Shown here: one piece after another, positions 57,917 through 64,000 of the stretch | Layout of the letters: each line of letters opens with the position of its first letter | Numbering within the stretch: the first letter of the stretch is position 1 | Assembly (NCBI RefSeq): GCF_003666685.1 | Contig: NZ_RCIZ01000001.1 | Location: forward strand, 496,001-560,000 | Length of the DNA stretch: 64,000 nucleotides | Direction: 5' to 3' | Source of the DNA: Mesorhizobium sp. YM1C-6-2 | GTDB taxonomy: Bacteria > Pseudomonadota > Alphaproteobacteria > Rhizobiales > Rhizobiaceae | The notes under the pieces: generated by a model | Seen by the model: only the letters and a program-made list of their open reading frames with translations | Told to the model about the DNA's origin: nothing | Databases searched by the model: none | Made by a program: the position numbers and the translations under genes

Positions 57917-58806
57917 TGGCGCTCCATCCTGGCGCGCTCCGTAGCGTCTATGACCTGCTCACCTCTCTGTTGCCGAACATAGTCGAGGAACGTCGCGACC
58001 GGCACGAACCAGCCATTCTTCGAGGCAAGTCGTTTTACAAGGTCCTTGAACCGCCGATTGAGGTCTCCATTCGTATCCTGGAAACCAGCTGCGAAATGCG
58101 TATACATGATGCAGGCTCCGCCCTCGGCCTCCAGGCGGTCCTGGTTTTCTTCTGAAATAGTTCGAGTAAATGAATGAAGATCTGGCCCCTCGGATGAAGA
58201 AAACCATTGTTTCACAAAGGGACGCTCTGGATCATAGTATGGCATGCAAGGATAAGATTTCAGAGTATTTAAGTCTCCTGTAATGAAATTCCGTACGTAA
58301 TCTATATGATCACGGCAGAGATCTCCCCAAAAATAAGGGCTTTCTTCGCGGTGTCCGTGGAAACAGAGCCCTCTAAAATTGAGGAGCTTATATGCACGTC
58401 TCCTGTTTCCGCTCAGCCGGGCATCTCCCCAATAAATATTCTCCGCCAAGCTTGCATGATTTGCCATGGTTCTAGGGTAGCTGCCGAACAAATCGCGGAA
58501 ATATTCAAGACCACGCGCGATAGTGGCTCGCTCTGAGCTGTGATAGGTTGCGCCGTGAAAACCTATCTCAAATCCATCGCCGCGAAGTTCACGGATATAT
58601 GCCAAATACTCCGGGTCCTCACAGGTAGCTCCGCCTACCTTGTGATTTGGGGATCCGCGAATTGGCCACACAGACTTCGTCGTGCGCATGCCATTATCGC
58701 GCAGGCAGTCATAGACCCTCTCAAAGTTCCCGGGCGTTGCACGGTCAGTGTCGTCGAACACGGTGAACGCGAAGGTCTTTCCCTCTGGCCAGGATATCTT
58801 CTCCAT
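57877..58806 (-). CDS. Polysaccharide deacetylase-like protein
   Basis: A 309-residue protein with NodB-like features: TFAFTVFDDTDRATPGNFERV near the N terminus resembles the T(F/V)DDG/T catalytic Asp motif, and FEIGFHGATYHSSERATI provides the second metal motif with His. The spacing (HGATYH rather than HSxxH) is unusual. The N terminus follows a strong GAGGAGG 6 nt before the ATG. There is no signal peptide, so it may act in the cytoplasm on a sugar precursor. Membership in the family is supported by the motif pair, but activity is uncertain. Confidence 0.72.
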   Translation of the reverse strand: MEKISWPEGKTFAFTVFDDTDRATPGNFERVYDCLRDNGMRTTKSVWPIRGSPNHKVGGATCEDPEYLAYIRELRGDGFEIGFHGATYHSSERATIARGLEYFRDLFGSYPRTMANHASLAENIYWGDARLSGNRRRAYKLLNFRGLCFHGHREESPYFWGDLCRDHIDYVRNFITGDLNTLKSYPCMPYYDPERPFVKQWFSSSEGPDLHSFTRTISEENQDRLEAEGGACIMYTHFAAGFQDTNGDLNRRFKDLVKRLASKNGWFVPVATFLDYVRQQRGEQVIDATERARMERQWIKHKIRTGGVS

Positions 58807-58890
58807 AGAGGCCTCCTCACGCCCTCGAAGTCATCGTCCACTAATATTCACTCGTCCCCATAGGCACCGCGATACAAAGCGATCGAAGGG

Positions 58891-59910
58891 TCAACCCGAT
58901 CTCAACCTCGAGATCCGGCTGTTCCAATCACGCGGTGCATAGTACAATTTTTGGCCAACATCTCGAAGCATCGACACAACAATTCCCGACGAAATTCTAA
59001 ATTGCGGGTAGGTTATCGGGTCGCCGCCATATTTTTTCTTGTAAGCGCCATCGCCGCCCCAGTAGTGCCAATGCATGCCACGACGCTTCCAGTACTTCAT
59101 CGCATACCAAAGCAAGGGCTCATTCGGCCGCAGGATCTGGTGTTCGCGAAGGCTGGCGTTTCCCCAGAAATAGGAAATATCGTTAAACCCAGCAAATATG
59201 CCCGTGGCGATGCTCTGCCCATTTGGATCGCGTGCGCGCAATAGAAGCAAGTCTCCGGTCGGGTATACGTGCCTAATAAGAGCCTCAACGCGATTCATGT
59301 CATATGTCGGTCGGATATTCTGCTTGGCGAAAACGTCTTCCAACTGGCCGAAATACTCTGCCGCAAATCCATCAGGCGCAGCCTCCTCGATGACGACTCC
59401 GGACCTGGCCGCTTTCCTGATGCAGCTCCTGCATGCTCCTCCGTCCATACGGGCGAAAAGCTCGTCCTCTGTCATCAGAAGATTTGATCGAAAGGTACGG
59501 ACGAGTTGCGCTTTGACTCTGACGTCCCTGACGTGCTCGCCAACCAGATAGGGATCCGAAATCTCCAAATGGTGGCAGCCGAGTTCAGAAAAAGCGAAGG
59601 AAATTAGCGCGTCTACCGCATCGGTTCTGGACGCGTCGCACCGCAGATTGAATCCCATATACGGGGTCGTCCAGCCTGGGAATGGGCTTCCCAATATCCG
59701 GAGGCCCATCCACCGAACGATGACGCCTACAAAAAAACCGACGGTCAGCCCGGCATTGTCAATTCGGGCGACAACCGGTTCCCCGTCTTGAGTTTCGCAA
59801 ACGAAATCGATCCACGCCTTTCGCTGAGAAAAAGTCCGGTCGCTGAACGAATCGAGGAGTGACCAATTTACGCGGTCATAAACCTCCCTCTCCAGTTTCA
59901 TCTGACCCAT
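58891..59910 (-). CDS. FemAB/GNAT-like acyltransferase
   Basis: A 339-residue protein of the GNAT/FemAB-like type (BioF2-like Acetyltransf_6 fold). Seen: a double-domain architecture with RKAARSGVVIEEAAPDGFAA, then LEDVFAKQNIRPTYDMNRVE and GQSIATGIFAGFNDISYFWG, WHYWGGDGAYKKKYGGDP near the end, as in capsule-associated members. Such proteins transfer acyl groups to amino sugars or peptides. The ATG at 59910 is a guess; an upstream TTG (59946) and an ATG at 59901 are alternatives. It follows the LuxR-type gene by 84 bp and may be controlled with it. Confidence 0.75.
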   Translation of the reverse strand: MGQMKLEREVYDRVNWSLLDSFSDRTFSQRKAWIDFVCETQDGEPVVARIDNAGLTVGFFVGVIVRWMGLRILGSPFPGWTTPYMGFNLRCDASRTDAVDALISFAFSELGCHHLEISDPYLVGEHVRDVRVKAQLVRTFRSNLLMTEDELFARMDGGACRSCIRKAARSGVVIEEAAPDGFAAEYFGQLEDVFAKQNIRPTYDMNRVEALIRHVYPTGDLLLLRARDPNGQSIATGIFAGFNDISYFWGNASLREHQILRPNEPLLWYAMKYWKRRGMHWHYWGGDGAYKKKYGGDPITYPQFRISSGIVVSMLRDVGQKLYYAPRDWNSRISRLRSG

Positions 59911-59994
59911 CCACGACCGTCCGCCGACTACCCGCAGGCCGAACAATCGGCGCTCAAAAATGACGCAACAGCAACGTCCGGCGTGTCTCCGTGT

Positions 59995-60654
59995 TCACGG
60001 CAAGACGGCGATGCGGTCCAGCAATGCGACGAGTTCCGCCTGACGTTTTGTCTCCGTTTTTGCGAAGATCGAAGCCAGTTGGGAGCGGATTGTCGTCCGG
60101 CTGAGGCGGAGGATTCGAGCAATGTCCAAAGGAGCGCCGCCTCGCGCGATCTCGATCGCCAGGCGGGTCTCTGCGCTTGTCAAACCAAAGATTTCCTGCA
60201 GCGTCTGCGGATTGGGCTCCGGTCGGACGGTCCGATCGAGCAGCGCGATAATACTCACCCCTTGTGAAACGATCTCCGCTCGCTCGTTGAACACCACGGG
60301 CCGACCTTCACGGTAGGGCATGAACACCCACGAGATGGAGCCGGGTACAATGTTCTCCCAGCCGCCAATCAGTCGCCGAAGGCCCGCAGAAATCTGATCC
60401 GGAGTGTCGGCAATCACGGTTGCGTTGCTTAGAACCGCGCGCGCGCCAGCATCCCAGTCTATCACTTTTTTATTTCGGTCCAGAGTGACGTAGCCGCAAC
60501 CGATACGCTTCAGTATCCTTTGAACCGCATGCGGGATGGCTCCCGCTGTGCCGTTCAATCGCTGGTTTGCTGCGGCTGTATCCATATCACGCTGACTGAA
60601 CGACAGACGTGGTCTTGGGGTCCAACTGCCAAGACTATGACTGGAAACTTCCAT
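59995..60654 (-). CDS. LuxR-type transcriptional regulator
   Basis: A 219-residue regulator whose C-terminal helix-turn-helix of the LuxR/GerE class is clear: GLTSAETRLAIEIARGGAPL, then IARILRLSRTTIRSQLASIF and AKTETKRQAELVALL. The N-terminal half (ILKRIGCGYVTLDRNKKVIDW) looks like a PAS-type sensor fold, and no receiver domain Asp is seen. GGGAG is 7 nt before the ATG. It lies upstream of the acyltransferase-deacetylase-methyltransferase group and probably controls it or the EPS locus. Confidence 0.82.
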   Translation of the reverse strand: MEVSSHSLGSWTPRPRLSFSQRDMDTAAANQRLNGTAGAIPHAVQRILKRIGCGYVTLDRNKKVIDWDAGARAVLSNATVIADTPDQISAGLRRLIGGWENIVPGSISWVFMPYREGRPVVFNERAEIVSQGVSIIALLDRTVRPEPNPQTLQEIFGLTSAETRLAIEIARGGAPLDIARILRLSRTTIRSQLASIFAKTETKRQAELVALLDRIAVLP

Positions 60655-61203
60655 TTCCCCACTCCCGATCCACCATCTTTATAGTAATAGCAGATCGATT
60701 TACGGAAATTGTCTCTTGTTTGGGGGATAAGCTAGCTCTTAGGAGCTACCTAAAGGTGAGGGTGCTCGCCTAGCCCTTAAGTATATTCGTGCTTGTTGCT
60801 TCTCTCTTATGGTGCCGCCGCTGGCGTATTCACATCGTGCCGCGCGCTATTCAATCTCTGGGTGCCGACCTCAGCAGACGTACCGGCCCGTCTACCAAAG
60901 GAGCCGGGACTCTGATCGGATCGCCCACGAGATGCGCCATGGCGTCCGGGCCTAGACATAGTGCCCTGCTTCTTCTGAGTTTCACTCAATCGGGGCGAGC
61001 TGGAAAACATGCATCGTTCGAACAGACGAAGACATCACTCCTTCCATTTCCATATGCTTCGGACTTCATGGTCGGGAACAAGGGGTCCAGAGGGCGAAAG
61101 TCGTCGAAACCGAAGCCGCACGAATAAGATTGTCCCGTGCTTTCAAAGTGGGGGCTTCATCTTTGCGTCAAGCGGCAAGGCTCGAGGGAACAGGGAGAAC
61201 GAG
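60655..61203. other. Long divergent intergenic region with a small palindrome
   Basis: 549 bp between the leftward LuxR-type gene and the rightward nucleotidyltransferase gene, the likely promoter of both. At 60733-60748 TAGCTC and GAGCTA are complements around TTAG. No gene of recognisable family is in it; short frames on both strands lack family features. Confidence 0.55.
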
Positions 61204-61923
61204 ATGAAGGCTGTGATCCAATGCGGCGGAAAGGGTACGAGATTACTCCCTTTTACGTCCATCCTGCCCAAGCCACTTATGCCGATTGGGTCGAGACCGG
61301 TCCTGGAACTTCTCTTAAAATGGCTCAGGCGGAACGGCGTGCAGGATGTCTACGTCACCACTGGCTATCTCGGGCATCTCATACGCAGTGTCTGCGGCGA
61401 CGGCACCCAGTGGAACATGAAGATCCGGTACACGCAGGAAACGGAGCCACTGGGAACCATCGGCCCGCTTTCCCTTATCCGGGACGATCTCACCGAACCA
61501 TTTCTGGTGTTGAACGGTGACGTGCTGACTGACTTGAGCTTGAACCAGTTCGTCAGCTTTCACCATCGGCACGGCGGTCCTCTGACGATCGCTACCACTG
61601 TTCGTTCACTCAAGATGGATTTCGGCGTGATCGACGAGCAGGATGGGTCCGTGAAGCGGTTCCGCGAAAAACCGACGCTGTCGCACCTTGTCAGTATGGG
61701 CCTCTATTGCATGAATCCGGCCGTTTTCCAGTTTATTCCGACAGGCGTTCCGTTCGGCTTCGATGATTTAATCCTACAGATGCTTGAGAGCGACAAGGAA
61801 GTGCATGTCTTCCGACACCAAGGCCTTTGGCTGGATATCGGACGTGTAGAGGACTTCCAGAGAGCTCAGGAGATCGCTTGGGATGAACAGTCGGCCTCAA
61901 TAGAGGCTGTGGCCGCAGCCTGA
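61204..61923 (+). CDS. NDP-sugar nucleotidyltransferase
   Basis: A 239-residue nucleotidyltransferase that makes NDP-sugars from sugar-1-phosphates. The signature loop VIQCGGKGTRLLPFTSILPKP is at residues 4-24, with metal/nucleotide segments FLVLNGDVLTD, KRFREKPT and WLDIGRVEDFQRA. Base and sugar specificity (CTP, GTP or UTP) cannot be read. GGGAGAA stands 5 nt before the ATG; the open frame upstream, from 61009, has no similarity. It begins the second rightward block, with the aminotransferase and sugar transferase genes. Confidence 0.88.
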   Translation: MKAVIQCGGKGTRLLPFTSILPKPLMPIGSRPVLELLLKWLRRNGVQDVYVTTGYLGHLIRSVCGDGTQWNMKIRYTQETEPLGTIGPLSLIRDDLTEPFLVLNGDVLTDLSLNQFVSFHHRHGGPLTIATTVRSLKMDFGVIDEQDGSVKRFREKPTLSHLVSMGLYCMNPAVFQFIPTGVPFGFDDLILQMLESDKEVHVFRHQGLWLDIGRVEDFQRAQEIAWDEQSASIEAVAAA

Positions 61924-61991
61924 CGCACAGGCGCGCCAGTTGGATTTGCGGGAACACCCTCCCGTCGTCTCACGAGCCGAAAGAAGTTCCT

Positions 61992-63128
61992 ATGCTGCTG
62001 GTTTCCGCACCCATTGTGGGATCCGAAGAGAAGGCCGTACTTGCTGAGGTCATCGACAGCGGATGGCTAACGATGGGAGATCGCGTGCGCGCCTTCGAGG
62101 AGGCGTTTGCCACGATGCATGGAGCCGAGGACGCCGTCGCTGTCAGCTCCTGTACGGCGGCACTGCACCTGATCCTGCAGGCGCTTGGCTTGGGGCGAGG
62201 AGACGAAGTGCTCGTGCCGAGCCTCACCTTCGTCGCTACCGCCAACGCCGTTTGCTATGTGGGGGCTACGCCCGTCTTCGTCGACATCGAGTCGATGGAT
62301 GTGCCACTCATGTCCTTGACCGAGGCGGAGGCGCGGTGCACCTCGCGCACGAAAGCCGTCATCCTGGTTCATTTCGCCGGATATCTGCCGGACCGTGAGG
62401 CGTGGCGCGCATTCGCGCGACGAAGAGGGTTGCTGCTTATCGAAGACGCGGCGCATGCACCTGGCCTGAAGGAAGCCGGCACGTTTGGCGATGCAGCCGC
62501 ATTCAGCTTCTATGGCAACAAGAACATGACGACGGCCGAGGGCGGTGCCGTTCTGGCGCGGGACCGTACCGTGCGCGAGACGATTCGGCGAGCGCGCGCC
62601 CATGGGATGACCACCACCACCCATCAGAGGCTGGATAGCCGAACCCCGCAATACGACGTCACAATGCTGGGCTTCAACTATCGTATGGACGAATTGCGCG
62701 CAGCAATCGGCCTGGTGCAACTGAAGCAACTCCAGAGCTGGAACGGCATCAGGCTGGCATTGACCTCAAGCTATCGCCGCCTGATTGCGCAGGACTGCCC
62801 CTCGGTCCAAGTCCCGTTTTCTGGATACCATCTGTCTACGTATCACATCATGCCGGTTCTCCTGCCGGCCTTTGTGAACCGACAGAACGCGATCGATTAC
62901 CTTCGCGCTGCAGGTGTCCAGACCACCATCCATTATCCCCCGGTTCACCTCTTGTCGCTCTACCGGCAGCTCTATCCCAACCTTCACCTGCCCCGAACGG
63001 AAATCTTCGCGGAACGCGAGCTGACGCTCCCGCTACATCCTCGGATCAGTACGTCCATGGTGGAAGCGATCGCCGCGCGTCTTGCCGAAGTGGTTCGCGA
63101 GGAGGCCAATAGAGGAGTCGCAGCATGA
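61992..63128 (+). CDS. DegT/DnrJ/EryC1/StrS-family sugar aminotransferase
   Basis: A 378-residue PLP enzyme that transfers an amino group to a keto-sugar nucleotide. Seen: VSSCTAALHLILQALGLG (PLP phosphate loop), LLIEDAAHAPG (Asp binding the pyridine N) and AFSFYGNKNMTTAEGG with the catalytic Lys. The C-terminal HLSTYHIMPVLLP supports the family. A weak site lies before the ATG. Its stop overlaps the sugar transferase start (ATGA). The adjacent epimerase suggests a route to an amino-deoxy-sugar. Confidence 0.92.
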   Translation: MLLVSAPIVGSEEKAVLAEVIDSGWLTMGDRVRAFEEAFATMHGAEDAVAVSSCTAALHLILQALGLGRGDEVLVPSLTFVATANAVCYVGATPVFVDIESMDVPLMSLTEAEARCTSRTKAVILVHFAGYLPDREAWRAFARRRGLLLIEDAAHAPGLKEAGTFGDAAAFSFYGNKNMTTAEGGAVLARDRTVRETIRRARAHGMTTTTHQRLDSRTPQYDVTMLGFNYRMDELRAAIGLVQLKQLQSWNGIRLALTSSYRRLIAQDCPSVQVPFSGYHLSTYHIMPVLLPAFVNRQNAIDYLRAAGVQTTIHYPPVHLLSLYRQLYPNLHLPRTEIFAERELTLPLHPRISTSMVEAIAARLAEVVREEANRGVAA

Positions 63129-63844
63129 CAATACAGCCAGTCATGTCGCAGAGACCGCAGGCGCTAGGTGCTGCCGGCCTGCACGCGCAGCGGACGTTCG
63201 ATATCCTCGTCGCCGGCGCTGCCATTGTGCTCCTGGCCCCGCTAATGGCTCTGGTGGCGGTGGCGCTCCTGCTGGAAGACGGCCCGCCGATCCTCTTCGC
63301 CCAGACACGGGTCGGCGCCAAAGGACGGCCATTCCGGATGTACAAGTTCCGCAAGTTCCGGCCAGATTGCGGTTCGGACGGCTGCCCGCTCACGTTGGAC
63401 GGCGACAGTCGCCTCACGAGAATTGGACGGTTCCTCACTGCGACCAAAATCGACGAACTGCCGCAGTTGTGGAATGTGCTGCGCGGCGAGATGTCGATCG
63501 TTGGGCCGCGCCCGGAGAGTCTGGACTTCGCCAGCTGCTTTTGCGGTGGCTTCGAGGAAATCCTGCAGTACAAGCCAGGGCTGATCGGTCCGAGCCAGGT
63601 AGCCTTCCGCAACGAACGTCAGTTCTACCCGCGGGATCAGGATCCAACGCAGTTTTATCGCGATATCCTGTTTCCAGCCAAGGCCAGGCTCGATCTTGCC
63701 TATTTCTCACGCCGCACGGTCGCTGCCGATATTGCCTGGATGATCCGGGGGGCGTTGGCCGTCCTGGGCTGGATACCGCCGATTGGCGCCGATCTGGCAA
63801 AGAGTGATCGCCACCAGTCCGGGTGGGGTAGCCGCACGGCATAA
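63125..63844 (+). CDS. ExoY-like bacterial sugar transferase (priming glycosyltransferase)
   Basis: A 239-residue membrane enzyme that transfers a sugar-1-phosphate onto undecaprenyl phosphate, the first step of EPS assembly. One N-terminal transmembrane helix (DILVAGAAIVLLAPLMALVA) is followed by PILFAQTRVGAKGRPF, KIDELPQLWNVLRGEMSIVG with the conserved KxDELPQLxN and GPRPESLDF (the active-site PRP motif). It is short, as in ExoY. The ATG shares bases with the aminotransferase stop (ATGA). Confidence 0.93.
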   Translation: MTIQPVMSQRPQALGAAGLHAQRTFDILVAGAAIVLLAPLMALVAVALLLEDGPPILFAQTRVGAKGRPFRMYKFRKFRPDCGSDGCPLTLDGDSRLTRIGRFLTATKIDELPQLWNVLRGEMSIVGPRPESLDFASCFCGGFEEILQYKPGLIGPSQVAFRNERQFYPRDQDPTQFYRDILFPAKARLDLAYFSRRTVAADIAWMIRGALAVLGWIPPIGADLAKSDRHQSGWGSRTA

Positions 63845-63872
63845 CAGGAAAGCGCCTCGAGGGAATTGTTGA

Positions 63873-64000
63873 ATGCGGTATGACAAGACTAGGGTGCTCG
63901 TAACCGGAGCGGATGGGTTCATTGGATCGCACCTGACCGAAAGCCTGGTCCGGAACGGGAGCGAGGTCACGGCCCTTGCTCTTTATAACTCCTTCGACAG
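63873..64000 (+). CDS. NAD-dependent sugar epimerase/dehydratase, 3' end cut off
   Basis: The 42 visible codons read MRYDKTRVLVTGADGFIGSH, the TGxxGFIGxH dinucleotide-binding motif of extended short-chain dehydrogenases, and continue to the alpha-beta motif VTALALYNSFD, as in GDP-mannose 4,6-dehydratase/LegB-like enzymes. GAGGGA precedes the ATG. The gene runs off the window. It lies next to the aminotransferase and would supply the keto-sugar. Confidence 0.85.
   Translation, partial: MRYDKTRVLVTGADGFIGSHLTESLVRNGSEVTALALYNSFD

Noticed and set aside
60789-61127. 112-codon plus-strand frame in the LuxR-nucleotidyltransferase gap
   Set aside because: No ribosome site, biased composition and no similarity; the region is better explained as a control region.

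Overview
The window looks like a chromosomal segment of a high-GC alphaproteobacterium of the Hyphomicrobiales, most likely a Mesorhizobium- or Phyllobacteriaceae-like relative. This rests on gene families and neighbourhoods (YraN, DUF3297, the ubiE-ubiB-coaBC order, PrsDE-like type I secretion inside an exopolysaccharide locus); no rRNA gene is present to confirm it. No phage, insertion sequence, integrase or CRISPR array is visible.

Positions 1-27800 are mostly housekeeping genes: the end of rsmI, yraN, a DUF3297 protein, a cytochrome P450, gyrB, tex, gstA, then the coenzyme A and quinone genes read leftward (ubiE, ubiB, coaBC, panB, panC). A nucleoside import and salvage block follows: add, upp, and a leftward operon of ABC ATPase, two permeases, cdd, purine nucleoside phosphorylase and deoA. 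Its BMP-type binding protein lies 1.4 kb upstream behind slyX, an orphan anti-sigma-like membrane protein and a GNAT acetyltransferase. MsrA, a small membrane protein and tRNA-Ser(GGA) close this half. The oddest item is CoaBC: it carries an 80-residue N-terminal extension that starts with a FitA-like ribbon-helix-helix domain, and four TGCTATCA-type half-sites lie immediately upstream of the gene.

Positions 27880-39930 look accessory: a LytS/LytTR two-component system, a short relic of a type I restriction methylase (hsdM), a PiuC-like Fe(II) dioxygenase placed 46 bp before a 2306-residue glycine-repeat autotransporter, and an arylsulfatase with an intact active site but a C-terminal frameshift.

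Positions 40030-64000 form a large exopolysaccharide locus. Leftward: BY-kinase/Wzz co-polymerase, glycosyltransferase, O-antigen-ligase-type polymerase, type I secretion ATPase and adaptor. Rightward: outer-membrane export protein, three glycosyltransferases (the last fused to the start of an apparently unrelated secreted protein) and a methyltransferase. A leftward RTX-tailed parallel beta-helix protein is a likely substrate of the type I exporter and may cut or trim the polymer. A second leftward group (LuxR-type regulator, FemAB/GNAT-like acyltransferase, deacetylase-like protein, methyltransferase) probably decorates the sugar. The rightward end holds a sugar nucleotidyltransferase, a DegT aminotransferase, an ExoY-like priming sugar transferase and the start of an NAD-dependent sugar epimerase/dehydratase, suggesting that the polymer contains an amino sugar. 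No Wzx flippase is seen within the window.
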